A DNA stretch of 64,000 bases from Haberlea rhodopensis (lineage: Eukaryota > Streptophyta > Magnoliopsida > Lamiales > Gesneriaceae). The notes below the pieces were generated by a model, which saw only the letters and a list, made by a program, of their open reading frames with translations, ran no database searches and was not told the DNA's origin. Both the position numbers and the translations under genes were made by a program. Where the stretch lies: the NCBI GenBank assembly GCA_907163345.1, contig CAJQUN010000008.1, positions 12,215,191-12,279,190 on the forward strand, in the 5' to 3' direction. Shown in pieces: positions 34,836 to 46,190 of this stretch. Numbering within the stretch: the stretch's first letter is position 1; each line of letters starts with the position of its first letter.

Positions 34836-34837
34836 AG

Positions 34838-34854
34838 TGGTATCAGAGCAGGTC
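34838..34854 (+). promoter_or_regulatory. Primer-binding site of the SIRE element
   Basis: TGGTATCAGAGCAGGTC, complementary to initiator tRNA-Met, two bases after the 5' LTR. Confidence 0.9.
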
Positions 34855-34884
34855 ATCTTAATCAGCACAAAGACACTTGAGCTG

Positions 34885-35925
34885 ATGGCATCATTCAACA
34901 AAATTCCTATGTTCTCAAAAGAAGACTATGATGACTGGAGAATCAGAATGCAAGCTCATCTGGCAGCTCAGGATGACGATATGTGGTTCGTCATCACTGA
35001 TGGACCAATGAAGATTCTGAAAGTCAATACAGCAGTCGCCATTACTGGTGGTGAACCACAAATGGTAGAAAAGGACAGATCCCTCTGGACGAATGAGGAA
35101 AGAAAGGACGATGCTGTTAATGATCAGGCTTGCTACAATTGTGGTAAGACCGGACATTTTATTGCAGATTGCACCAGACCGAAGAAAGAAGAACGTAAGG
35201 AGAAGCATCGCGATGACAGGAAAAAGAAGCACTACAAAGACCGCAAAAATCATGGAAAGTCCCAAAAGGTCCTAGTAGCTGAAGAAGGAAACAGCAAATG
35301 GGCTCAGACTGACTCCGATTCAGACAGCTCCGAATATTCTTCCAACGAAAGCGAAGAAGATATTCAATGTCTAATGGCAGATGAAGAGATGAGTCAGACA
35401 GACGAGGTATTTGACTTTGACTCAAATGAATTTACACGTGATGAGCACAACAAACCAAGCTGCTCTGAGCAGGGTGAGTGCAACAATCTCCAGATCGAGC
35501 TGAATAAGCTGAAAATCTCCTACGATCAGCTCCATGAAGAAAATAAGAGAATTAGCACACAAAATGCTAAGCTTTCTCATATATTCAAGACATGGACAAA
35601 ATCCAGAACATCTTTGGAAGAATTACAAGAGGTACAAAGAAACGTTGGTGATTTCACCGGCATAGGCTTTGACACCAAAGAATCCACCAAAGATGAATCT
35701 GAACTGTTGCTGGTAAAGAACAAAATCAAACAAATGACATTTGTTAAATCCAGCACAGTATATGAGACTGAAGCACCTACGATTCAAACGGGAGTCTCTT
35801 TCGTGAATCAAGGTTTGAGAAAAGGAATTGGATATGTCAACCAAGCCAAAGAAAAGGCACCAGCAAGCTTTGCGTCTTTCAGACCAAATCTAAGGGTGCA
35901 AGATCGAAGGCAAGGAAGACAATAA
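34885..35925 (+). pseudogene. SIRE gag with internal deletion
   Basis: The Met at 34885 (MASFNKIPMFSKEDYDDWRIRM) is the usual SIRE gag start; the upstream frame from 34837 lies in the PBS. After about 70 residues the text jumps from the WTNEERK block to DQACYNCGKTGHFIADC, the CX2CX4HX4C zinc knuckle near residue 85. In full-length relatives roughly 200 residues of the UBN2/gag core lie between these two. An acidic low-complexity region and a coiled-coil-like segment follow. It ends at TAA 35923-35925, out of frame with pol, and about 250 bp of broken linker follow. Confidence 0.85.
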
Positions 35926-36182
35926 AATTACTATAATTCAAAACCGATTCAACGAAGATATAGACTACCTTATGAGAATCAAAGGCTTCCACAGCGCACA
36001 CATTATCACACTCAACATCGAAACAGACCAGCACACAGCACACCTTACACACACAAGCCATTGAAGCTGATACAGGTGTGGGTTCCCAAAGGGCTAATCT
36101 GTTCTGGACCCAAATAGGATTGGGTACCAACAATAATTATATTTGATGACAGGTACAGAAGAAACTCTCATCAGACTGGTAT

Positions 36183-39100
36183 TTGGACAGTGGGTGTTCT
36201 CGTCACATGACTAGAAACATCGAGCTACTGTCTGAAGTCACAGAATGTACTGGACCCAAGATCATCTTCGGAGATAACTCAAAGGGTAAGACTGTGGGCA
36301 AGGGTAAGATTGTCCATGGTAACATTATTATCAATGATGTGCTATTAGTTGAAAATCTGTGCTATAATCTGATTAGTATAAGTCAACTCTGTGATAATGG
36401 TTATGCTGTAGAATTTCACAAACACACTTGCACTGTTAAATCATCAGACGGTATAACCATGCTTGCAGGAATCAGGAATGGAAATACATATAAGATTAAC
36501 TGGAATCATGCTCAACCTGATAATCCTACTTGCTTCATCGCTAACAATGATAATAAACACTGGCTATGGCATAAACGCTTGAATCATATCAATTTTAAGA
36601 CTATCTCTAGCCTGTGTAAACATGATTTAGTTATCGGTCTGCCCAAGATCAATTTTGCTAAGGATAAGATCTGCGAAGCTTGCCAAATGGGCAAACAGAT
36701 CAGATCATCCTTCAAAAACAAGAATGCCAAATCCTCCTCCCGTTGTTTAGAACTACTGCATATGGACTTGTTTGGTCCTATACCAATAACAAGTTTAGGG
36801 GGAATGCGGTATACTCTTGTTGTTATTGATGATTACTCACGCTTTACATGGACTATATTTTTGAGCAGTAAAGATCAGACCGGTCCGAAGTTGATCAAGC
36901 TGCTGAAACGCACTCAGAATGAGAAATCATCCAGCATAGACAGGATTCGCAGTGACAAAGGCACTGAATTTTCAAATCAGAATCTTGAATCCTTTCTAGA
37001 AGATCATGGAATCAAGCATGAGTTTTCAGCCGCTCGAACTCCTCAACAGAATGGAGTTGCAGAACGAAGAAACAGAACGCTCAAGGAAGCAGCAAGAACA
37101 ATGCTTGCTGATTCTGGTATTTCGCAAAAGTTCTGGGCAGAAGCTGTAAACACTGCTTGCTACACTCAAAATCGGTCTATGATCAACAAGAAGCTGAACC
37201 TTACTCCATATGAAATATGGACTGGTAACAAACCATCTATTTCTCACTTTCATGTTTTTGGCTGCAAATGCTTCGTTCATAACAATGGTAAGAATCATCT
37301 TACAGCATTTGAAGATAAGTCAGATATTGGAATATTCTTGGGATATTCATCAACTAGTAAAGCTTATAGAATTTTCAATAATCGTACCTTAACTGTAGAA
37401 GAATCTGTTCATGTAGTTTTTGATGAATCTTTATGTGTTGAGGGCAACAAAGAATCAATTCAAAATCAGATGGAAAATATCCATCTCGAAGCTAACAGTG
37501 ATGATGAGATTGTAGATAATAGGTCAAGAGACAATCCACCAGAACCAGAAGTACCAGACATACCGGATCAAGGCATTGAAGCTTCTTCAGATCGAGCTGA
37601 TCCGGATGTTCTTCACTCAAATGTTAAAGCAGATGCTGATCATGCTGCTACTACTCATCCGACCGGACCAGACAATCCAGAGTCAAGCTATCGATGGACT
37701 AAGAAGCATCCACCTAATCTAGTGATTGGTAGTCCCTCTGCACCGATCAGAACCAGAGGACAGATGATGGATGAATTCACACATGCTGCTTTCATCTCAA
37801 CTCTGGAACCTAAGAAGATCGATGAAGCGTTGACTGATTTCAACTGGATTAAGGCCATGCAAGAAGAGCTAAATCAATTCGAACAAAATCAAGTTTGGAG
37901 TCTGACCCCCAGACCAAGCGATCTGCCTGTTATTGGAACCAGATGGGTCTTCAAAAATAAGCTGGACGCAGATGGAACTGTGGTTAGAAACAAAGCCAGA
38001 CTGGTGGCACAAGGATTCAGACAAGAAGAAGGAATCGACTTCGATGAATCATTTGCACCAGTCGCCAGACTTGAAGCTATCCGAATCTTTCTTGCATATG
38101 TTGCCTTTAAAGACTTCAAAGTATATCAGATGGACGTCAAGAGCGCTTTTCTTAATGGAAAGCTTCAGGGAGAAGTCTACATTGAGCAACCACCTGGATT
38201 TCAGAACCATTTGTATCCCAATCATGTGTATCTACTGAATAAAGCAGTGTATGGTCTGAAACAAGCTCCAAGAGCCTGGTATGACACTCTATCTCAATTT
38301 CTGCTGAACCATAATTTTCAGATCGGCTCAGTAGATAAAACTCTCTTTAAATTTATTAAGGGGGAACATACCCTATTAGTTCAGATTTATGTTGATGACA
38401 TAATCTTTGGGTCAACTAACCCCAAATTGTGCGAGAAATTTTCTCTGTTAATGCAGGGACAGTTTGAGATGAGCATGATGGGAGAACTTTCATTTTTTTT
38501 GGGTCTCCAAGTAAAACAGCTCAACAATGGTATTTTCATCAACCAGACCAAGTATACCAAAGAGCTCCTCAAGAGATTTGGAATGGAAACATGCTCAACT
38601 GCATCAACTCCAATGAGTCCAACAATCAAGTTAGACAAAGACGAAGGGGGAACGGCAGTTGAAGTAACCATGTATAGAGGACTAATCGGATCGCTATTGT
38701 ATCTTACAGCGAGCCGGCCTGATATTATGTTCTCAGTCTGTATGTGCGCCAGATTTCAGTCAGAACCAAAGCAATCACATTTTATTGCTGCCAAGCGTAT
38801 TCTGAAATACTTAAAAGGATCTCAGAACGTTGGTCTTTGGTACTCCAAAGATTCAAACTTCAGCTTGATCGGATATTCAGACGCAGACTACGCTGGGTGT
38901 AAGATTGATCGTAAAAGCACCAGTGGAACATGTCAATTTCTAGGTGAAAGATTGATCTCTTGGTTCAGTAAAAAGCAGACATCGATTGCCACATCTACAG
39001 CTGAAGCAGAGTATCTAGCCGCTGGAAGCTGTTGCGCTCAAATGCTCTGGATTCAACACCAGCTCAAAGACTATGGCATCCAAGCTGTTGACTCTCCGAT

Positions 39101-39332
39101 ATTTTGCGACAACACAAGTGCAATCGCTATAACGTATAATCCAGTTCTGCACTCTCGAACAAAGCATATTGATATACGACATCATTTTATTCGAGATCGT
39201 GTTGGCAAAAAGGAAATTCGGATCGAGCACATCTCAACAGAGCATCAAGCAGCAGACATCTTCACCAAACCGCTCCCAGAGGCTAAGTTTAATTATTTCC
39301 GTCAAATTCTTGGTTTAATTGACTTATCTTAA
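36183..39332 (+). CDS. SIRE pol: protease end, integrase, RT, RNase H
   Basis: This open frame has 1049 codons; upstream codons of the same frame (SDWY) complete the protease-like motif WYLDSGCSRHM, and 36183 itself is TTG, not a start. The integrase zinc domain is at about residues 130-170. The DDE core shows HMDLFGP, DDYSRFTW, SDKGTEF and PQQNGVAERRNRT (about 200-300). The SIRE-specific linker has the SAPIRTRGQ block. Copia RT spans about 590-840 with QMDVKSAFLNG and catalytic YVDDIIFGS near 736. RNase H has SDADYAG and STAEAEYLA (about 900-945). It ends at TAA 39330-39332. This part looks catalytically complete, but the junction with gag is broken, including a TAG at 36115 in a GPK*DWVP context. 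Confidence 0.93.
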   Translation: MDSGCSRHMTRNIELLSEVTECTGPKIIFGDNSKGKTVGKGKIVHGNIIINDVLLVENLCYNLISISQLCDNGYAVEFHKHTCTVKSSDGITMLAGIRNGNTYKINWNHAQPDNPTCFIANNDNKHWLWHKRLNHINFKTISSLCKHDLVIGLPKINFAKDKICEACQMGKQIRSSFKNKNAKSSSRCLELLHMDLFGPIPITSLGGMRYTLVVIDDYSRFTWTIFLSSKDQTGPKLIKLLKRTQNEKSSSIDRIRSDKGTEFSNQNLESFLEDHGIKHEFSAARTPQQNGVAERRNRTLKEAARTMLADSGISQKFWAEAVNTACYTQNRSMINKKLNLTPYEIWTGNKPSISHFHVFGCKCFVHNNGKNHLTAFEDKSDIGIFLGYSSTSKAYRIFNNRTLTVEESVHVVFDESLCVEGNKESIQNQMENIHLEANSDDEIVDNRSRDNPPEPEVPDIPDQGIEASSDRADPDVLHSNVKADADHAATTHPTGPDNPESSYRWTKKHPPNLVIGSPSAPIRTRGQMMDEFTHAAFISTLEPKKIDEALTDFNWIKAMQEELNQFEQNQVWSLTPRPSDLPVIGTRWVFKNKLDADGTVVRNKARLVAQGFRQEEGIDFDESFAPVARLEAIRIFLAYVAFKDFKVYQMDVKSAFLNGKLQGEVYIEQPPGFQNHLYPNHVYLLNKAVYGLKQAPRAWYDTLSQFLLNHNFQIGSVDKTLFKFIKGEHTLLVQIYVDDIIFGSTNPKLCEKFSLLMQGQFEMSMMGELSFFLGLQVKQLNNGIFINQTKYTKELLKRFGMETCSTASTPMSPTIKLDKDEGGTAVEVTMYRGLIGSLLYLTASRPDIMFSVCMCARFQSEPKQSHFIAAKRILKYLKGSQNVGLWYSKDSNFSLIGYSDADYAGCKIDRKSTSGTCQFLGERLISWFSKKQTSIATSTAEAEYLAAGSCCAQMLWIQHQLKDYGIQAVDSPIFCDNTSAIAITYNPVLHSRTKHIDIRHHFIRDRVGKKEIRIEHISTEHQAADIFTKPLPEAKFNYFRQILGLIDLS

Positions 39333-39554
39333 TAGTTTAGATATTTTCTTACTTTCGCTCTTACAGATTTTTGTTGCCACAGATCGATAATACAATGTTC
39401 AGAAAGACACAGACCAGTCCGAACTTTCAGACCGATCCATGTCAATCTGATGTTATCCTATGATCTGTCTGGTCAATAAATTTTTTTTAAGAAAAACAGC
39501 CCGGACTGATCGCGTTTTAACCGCCTTATCTATCTGTTATCCTGACCGTCTATT

Positions 39555-42176
39555 TTGAATTTCTTTTTATCAGTCATCGAGATAAAGACACGTGTCTTCT
39601 CTCTCCTATTTGGCGGGCTGAACATTTCATCTTCTTTCACTTTTTACAATTTACCGCTATCTGCTTTCTTATTCTCTCACTCTCCTAAATCTTCGCACTC
39701 TTTTACCTTCATTCCAAAGGCTACCATTACTCACAACTCTCTCTCCGTTGAGTTTAATGACATTTATAGGGCAGAAGATGCAGAGATGGTGTCCATCTTC
39801 CGAGCTTTAGAATCATCTGGCTTGAGAAACTTTCTGGAGTGCGGCACAGTTGTTTATGAATCTGAAATCCGCGAACTATTCGCCAATCCCGTCTCCCAGA
39901 AGACATCAATATCCACCTCTGTCAAGGGCAAATCATTTGAGATCTCGCCGATGACGCTGGCCAAGACCTTTGGCCTCCCCAATTCCGGACTGACAGAGTT
40001 TGGACAGATTCCTCAAGCGTCACTCTCAGCTCTTCAAGGGAAGATTTCTATTTTTGGCCACCGCTTGCAACCCTCGTTTAAGAAGAAGGAAATGCTTTTT
40101 CATTTCCAGGTGCTGTGCGAAATCGTTGGCAAGCCTCTTTTGGGCAAAGCAGGAAGTTTTGACGCTGTAACCGCGGAGAAGTTCAGGGCTATGGCGGCTA
40201 TTGTATCCGGACAGAAGATGAACTGGTCTGTGATTCTTTTTGGAGTTCTGATGGAAACAGTGATTGCATCAAAACAGGCCGTATGCTTTGCTGTTCCTCT
40301 CAGCAAGCTACTGGAGTCCTTAGACATCGAGCTGGGAAAGCATTCCGCTCTCAGTCCCTTCAAGATTCTAAACTCCAAAGGGCTCGCCCTGCTGAAGTCC
40401 AAGAGTGCTCCGCCTACTCCTACTACTCTGGCTGCAGTCAAGATTGAGAAGGGCGAAGAACAAGCTGTTGCGCGCAAACCTCGGGTCAAGCGAAAGCTAA
40501 CCATCCAGACTGATTCTGAAGAAACTCAGTCTGCTCCCTCGCCACCAACCAAGCCACTTCCCAAGAAGCCAAGAACCTAGATTACCAAACCAAAAGCCTT
40601 ACCCATATTGCCTCCAACAAAAGTCACCCCTGCACCCCAACCTACAACCCAAATTTCAACCACTTCAACCACTGCACCCAAAGTAACCATCCGAGTCCCT
40701 TCTGCCATCCCCGTGGTCAAAGGGATTGTTATCACTGAGTTGGGAGACTATACCCAATCAGGGATTAAATCTCCATCTTCCACAGGCAAGGGCAAAGCCA
40801 TTCTCTCCGAACCAATCTCCTCTAAACCCAAATCTGCAGCGCAGACAGCCATCGACATTGCTATGGAGGATGTTGATGAGAAGGTGAAGGCACTCATTGT
40901 GGTCTTTGATGAATACGTCGAGTACCGGACTATCAACCAAATTGAGATGTTCTTCGGAAAGTTGAGCAGACTGAAGAAGATGGAAGAGGAAGTTCTGAAG
41001 GGGACAGAGACCGATGATGTTCGGCTTGCCGTGTAGCGCAAAGAGCTATTTACGGCAAATCAAAGATTCAGACTGGCCACTCTGCTCCTAGCTGCTAAGA
41101 AAGAGAACTTCGATCCGAATGCTCCAACTGCCAGAGATGATGGGGCAGTTATTGCTCAATTAGAGATGGATATTCATGCTCTCCACTTAGCTGTCCGATT
41201 TCAACGACAGAAAATCAGCATATCCACTCCAGTAACCAGCCCGGATCATCCCTCTGCAAGCAAGACTCTGGCAGAACCTTTCGTTGAGGTTATTCCCTCT
41301 GGGACAGCAGACCAGACTGAAGATCAGCCAGCAGCGCAGACTGCAGAACCAGTAGCAGATCAGACAGCAGAGCAACCATTGCCTAATGCTCCGTCTGCTA
41401 CAGATGATGAACCATTGAACGTGTTGTTGGACTCTCCAACAATATCTATTCCTTTGGGATCGTCAGACTCCCACGTTCAAATCAGTCCAACCGCAGAACT
41501 TGCAACAATTGGCGCACCAGAGTTCGTCGATCCGGATCTGGTGGTATCCACTGTTGTTGCAGCTCTACAACTTGAGGAGCCTTCCAGACCCAGCACTCCT
41601 CCAGTCCAATCAGATGAAGATATGGCTTTCTTACAAGCATTTTTTTCGGATCTGGTCACCTTGATCCGGTCCGAAAGTCACCAAGCTGCTGTATCTTCAC
41701 TTGTGCCGATTGCTGAAGAAGATGATCATGCCTTGTCGTCATCAGATCACTCTCCAAGCCGACAATCTGATGCACCTCCATTTCTGGCAAGGACTCTTCA
41801 GCACCTCTCTGACAACTGCATGTCACTCTCTCAACGTGTTCTAGAAGTTCATCAAGGTCAGAGGCTTACAGCTTTGGACTTTGATTCATTCAAAGAGAAG
41901 ATGACAGCCAGTATCGGCAGCCTTCAGCGAGGCATAAATGATCTTTTTTCTCAGCAAGCCACTTATAAGAACAGCCTGAGAAAAGAGCAGATCGAGCTAG
42001 CCACTGAAGTCAGAGCATCCGTCAACAATTCCCTCCGCGCTCAAGACGTTCGTCTTGACGCTATCAGCGCTCAGCTAGCACAAGTTGTAGACTTTCTCCA
42101 AGAGATTGCTGCTGACAAAAAGGGGGAAAAGAAAAAAGACTTCAGGCCGCATCAGTCTCAGTCTTCTAGAAAATAG
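39555..42176 (+). pseudogene. SIRE envelope-like ORF with two amber stops
   Basis: A third ORF downstream of pol, in the Sirevirus position for the envelope-like gene. The same frame runs for 873 codons except for TAG at 40578-40580 and TAG at 41034-41036. The N-terminus has a hydrophobic stretch (about residues 20-45). The next 200 residues form a folded-looking domain of unknown function, then comes a Pro/Thr/Lys-rich middle and a C-terminal part with heptad-like helices and a basic end. Both stops fit CAG-to-TAG changes. Whether such proteins act at membranes has not been settled in the family; the name is by position. Confidence 0.8.
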
Positions 42177-42415
42177 AATTATCAGACTGTCTGTATTTAG
42201 GATTTTTGGTGATCAATAAAACTCCCCTTTCAATTAAGTCCTTGTTCATTTATTTTGAACTATAATAAAAGGCTTAATAATAAAAGGCTTAATCGATCCA
42301 ACTTAATAATGTTCATTTATTTTGAACAAGAAGAAGTAATCGATCCGAAAGTATACGCTTCAGTGTTCCTATCAGACTGGTTAAAAAGACTTAGAAGCTA
42401 GGTTTTGTCATCATC

Positions 42416-42429
42416 AAAAAGGGGGAATT
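42416..42429 (+). promoter_or_regulatory. Polypurine tract of the SIRE element
   Basis: AAAAAGGGGGAATT(T) directly before the 3' LTR, the expected primer for plus-strand DNA synthesis. Confidence 0.88.
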
Positions 42430-43519
42430 TGTTAGTTTTATCGATGAGATTTTAAAGATGACAAAACATATCAGACCGGATCGAGTGAAATCAGACTGAC
42501 CAGATCGATCGCCCAAAACAGATCAAGCTGATAAGATGACAAAGCATATCAGACCGGATCGATGGATTTCAGACTGACTAAATCGATGCTTCAGATCGAT
42601 CTTAATGTTTATCAGATCAGAGCAGTCAATGATACATAAAGAATGGCTCCTCAGTCCGGATCATTAACAGCTATTTATTGTAGCATTTAATGTCGTAATT
42701 AATGCTACAAAGGACCAAAGACTGAAGATTGCCATAAAAGGTAAGATGACAAAGAAGAGCCTGCCTGACAGTCGCCGAAAGTATGAACCAGAACGGCAAG
42801 TATCCTGAAGAAGAAGACTGTAGCTTACTCAGAGTTTAAGCAGAGTCAAAGTTGCACATTAAGAGCAATAATGTCTTTGGTACTTACAACTATAAAAGGA
42901 TGCAACAAAAGGAATATACAAGACTCTCGCTGATCAATTGAAAAACGCACAAGAAAGCCAAACAGCACAAGCTTACAAGCTCAGAAGCTCTCGAGCTGAA
43001 ATTATTCTTAAGCACGATTACTTTGTAACATTTGATCATTTAGGATCACTGTGCGCATCGTGTGTATTCTGTGTTGAAAAATAGAAGTGAGAAACATATT
43101 GTAATTGTCAGACAGAGTGTGTCTGAGCAGATCGAGTGATTAGGAGTTTCAGACTGGTAGTGAGGTAAATCCAGCCTGAATCGGGTTTGTACAACAGGAT
43201 TGTATAAATCAAAGTCTTCTAGAATAAACCTTCCTTAATTGGAAGAAGGGGAGACGTAGAAGGATTACACCACCTTCGAATTTCCAGAAACATATTCTGT
43301 GTTCTTATCTTTCTGCACTCATTCTTTCATTCAAGCCATCGAGCCGCTCTTACAAATATAAACAGACCGTTCCGCACTTATACATTCAGTGGTCTGTTCT
43401 ATAAAAGAGTTGATTAAGAAACAGATTTCTTTCACTAATCCGAAAGAAATCACAAGGGATTAAATTTTACAAGGAGTGTTCATTCACCCCCCTCTAAACA
43501 CTCCGGACCGATCCTAACA
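42430..43519 (+). repeat. 3' LTR of the SIRE element
   Basis: Partner of 33739-34835 with the same TGTTAG/CTAACA ends; ACATA follows as the TSD. The sequence between 42177 and 42415 is non-coding 3' UTR. Confidence 0.95.
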
Positions 43520-43567
43520 ACATATACAAGTAAGCTCATATGACTATACAGTTATTATCGATAAATA

Positions 43568-43845
43568 GAGAGGCCCTTTACCAAATAAGATGGGCTCATA
43601 ACCAGAGGCCGTAAAATTCTTGAATTAATCCTATAAATATAGTAATTGTATTCCAAAATTGGATCCTAAGCGAAGCTTGGCGTCAGCTCCTTGTAGTTAG
43701 TAGCAAAATCGCAGAGGACATTCTGTGATTTTCTGCCAACCTGAGGGATCAAATTTTGGATTACGGTTATTATAGTAATAGGATATTATTTCCAGAACTT
43801 TAGGCCTCTGGTTATAGGGTCCTCTTATTTGGTAAAGGGGCTCTC
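43568..43845. mobile_element. Foldback MITE with about 100-bp terminal inverted repeats
   Basis: The left arm GAGAGGCCCTTTACCAAATA and the right arm (reverse complement GAGAGCCCCTTTACCAAATA) match. The match continues with gaps for about 100 bp through ATAACCAGAGGCC and on to CCAAAATT.GATCC. The central spacer is about 75 bp (43675-43750). No clean TSD was found. It could be a miniature DNA transposon of uncertain superfamily or a hairpin small-RNA source. Confidence 0.75.
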
Positions 43846-44486
43846 GTGACAATCACATTAGAGATTTAAAAAAACAATTTATTGCACGACGAACGACTTT
43901 GTATTTTTTTAGCTAATAATTTGCACAAAAAATGAACTCCCCCTAAATAACAACTTAAAATAATATATACTTTATCTCATTCCCAAAAAAATCAATAATC
44001 ATATGATTTAAACATATGATGCGAGTAATTTTTTCTTTTTTAAAAAGGAAACACATGTTTATTGCTGCAACATTCTTGGCAAGTTACCCAACATAATTTA
44101 TATATGACACAATTTAGGTACATTTTTGTAGGAAAATGGGCCCTCATATTTTAAGCACAATTTTACATTAATAATCATGATCAAGTTGGTGGGGTCACTA
44201 TTCTGCATTTTACCTTGGCGTATAATACTACTCAATGCAGATATATCTACCTGCGGACTAAGAAGGAACCTGAAAATATTCTCACAAATTACTATTGATA
44301 AACCAAAATATATGCAAAAATGGTAGTTGCGAACAGATAGACGCCTCTCTTCTTTCATTACAGCATAGTCATATCCACCTTCATCTTACAAACCTTAAAA
44401 ATTTTCTTTTCATTAACAAATTCGAGCCATAAAAATTACATTTGATCATTGCAAATTTCTTAGAACAAGAGAAAAAGAAAACCCCA

Positions 44487-46190
44487 ATGGAGTCTGTTGT
44501 TTCAGAGCTTGAAGGCACCCTTTTGAAGGATCTTGATACCTTTTCATACTTCATGCTGATAGCATTCGAAGCATCCGGTTTAATCCGGTTTGCGCTGCTG
44601 CTAGCATCGTGGCCGTTGATTCGTTTTCTCGAGATCTGTGGGAGAGGGGACTATGGGCTTAAGATAACAATTTTCTTATCCACGGCTGGGGTTCCAATAT
44701 CTGAGATTGAAGCAGTTGCAAGAGCTGTTTTACCGAAGTTCTATTTAGACGATATCGATATGGAAGCTTGGAGTCTCTTTAGCTCGTACGAAAAACGAGT
44801 CGTGGTCACGAAAATGCCTAGGATTATGGTCGAGAGGTTCGTGAAGGAGCATTTGAGAGCGGACGCTGTCGTGGGAAAAGAGCTCTACGTGAATCGGTTC
44901 GGGTTTGCTACCGGTTTCATTAGCGATGATTTTGGTTCGTTCCGGATGAGAATTGCTGAGTTATTTGGAGGTGAAAAACCAACTTTAGGGCTAGGAAGGC
45001 CAGCTTCTGCATGTGGCCCATCATTCCTACCATTGTGCCATGTAAGTTTATCATAATTTTTATACTCAATTTTTTCTTGATTTCATTCATGTGATTTCAT
45101 TCATTTTCCAAGCTTACAGTCAACAATTCTCTGAATGTAACCATCAATAAGCAATTTACAATATATATATATAGCTACACCAACACCAACTTTCTTGGCA
45201 TATTTTCACATAAACATGGACTAACACTACTCTTGCAATATTTCTATTCCTAACAAACAGGAAGAGTGCCTTCCACCATTTACCAAAAACAAGAAACAAG
45301 AACCCCTCACCACCAGCCCAGTACCGGTAATATTTCACGATGGCCGCCTTGCCATGCGTCCAACCCAATCGATCGCCCTCCTGATCCTTCTATGGATCCC
45401 TTTTGGATTCCTTCTTGCCATCATCCGGATAACCCTCGGCATAGTTACCCCCATGTGGGCCATATGCCATATTTCCCCGCTTTTCGGAAGCAGGGTTGTT
45501 GTAAAAGGAAACCCTCCGCCTCCGGCCTCCGCCTCCACCTCGGGTGTCCTCTTCGTTTGCACGCACAGAACTCTAATGGACCCTGTGGTACTTTCAGCTG
45601 TACTCCACCGTAGAATCCCAGCCGTTACTTACTCCCTTTCTCGACTATCTGAAATCTTGTCGCCCATCCCAACAGTCCGTTTGACGAGAATCAGAGACGT
45701 TGATGCGCAGAAAATCAAACGGGAACTTGAAAAGGGAGACTTGGTTGTCTGTCCTGAAGGAACAACATGCAGGGAACCTTTCCTTTTGAGATTTAGTGCT
45801 CTTTTTGCTGAGCTAACTGATCGAATAGTACCTGTCGCCATGAATTACAAAGTAGGGTTTTTTCATGCAACCACAGCTAGGGGTTGGAAAGGTATGGATC
45901 CAATATTTTTCTTCATGAATCCGAGACCAATTTACGAGGTTACTTTCTTGAATCAATTGCCAGTGGAAGCTACTTGTTCTTCGGGTAAAAGCCCACATGA
46001 TGTGGCTAATTATGTTCAGAGAATCTTGGCTGCCACTTTAGGGTTTGAGTGCACAAATTTTACCAGAAAAGACAAGTACAGGGTTCTTGCAGGGAATGAT
46101 GGAATTGTGTCTCAGAATTCAAATGGGAATCCTGCTGCCGAGTTGGTTAATACTTTGAAGAAATTGGTGGAAAGTTTCATGATTCATTAA
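44487..46190 (+). CDS. GPAT5/7: Glycerol-3-phosphate acyltransferase, GPAT5/GPAT7 clade (suberin)
   Basis: Two exons, 44487-45041 and 45261-46190, with a GTAAGT donor and an ACAG acceptor, encode about 494 residues (GPAT5 of Arabidopsis is about 500). The ATG at 44487 gives the clade-typical start MESVVSELEG; the in-frame ATG at 44442 is less likely. An N-terminal HAD-like domain has the DxDGT site replaced by ELEGT, so no phosphatase activity is expected. Hydrophobic segments lie near residues 30-50 and 222-250. Acyltransferase block I is HRTLMD (H287, D292) and a later block is EGTTCREPF (about 351-359). In the family these enzymes transfer acyl groups to sn-2 of glycerol-3-phosphate in the ER for suberin. 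The gene appears intact. Its 3' UTR probably extends to about 46350. Confidence 0.93.

Larger units (their letters stand above)
33739..43519 (+). mobile_element. Complete Ty1/copia SIRE (Sirevirus) element
   Basis: A 9781-bp element with LTRs of 1097 and 1090 bp and an exact ACATA TSD (33734-33738, 43520-43524). It has an initiator-Met PBS at 34838, gag, protease-integrase-RT-RNase H in copia order, an envelope-like ORF downstream of pol, and a polypurine tract at 42416-42429. LTRs differ by about 20 substitutions plus three indels by eye, so the insertion is fairly young. Gag has a large internal deletion and the other frames have TAG stops, so it is non-autonomous. Confidence 0.95.
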
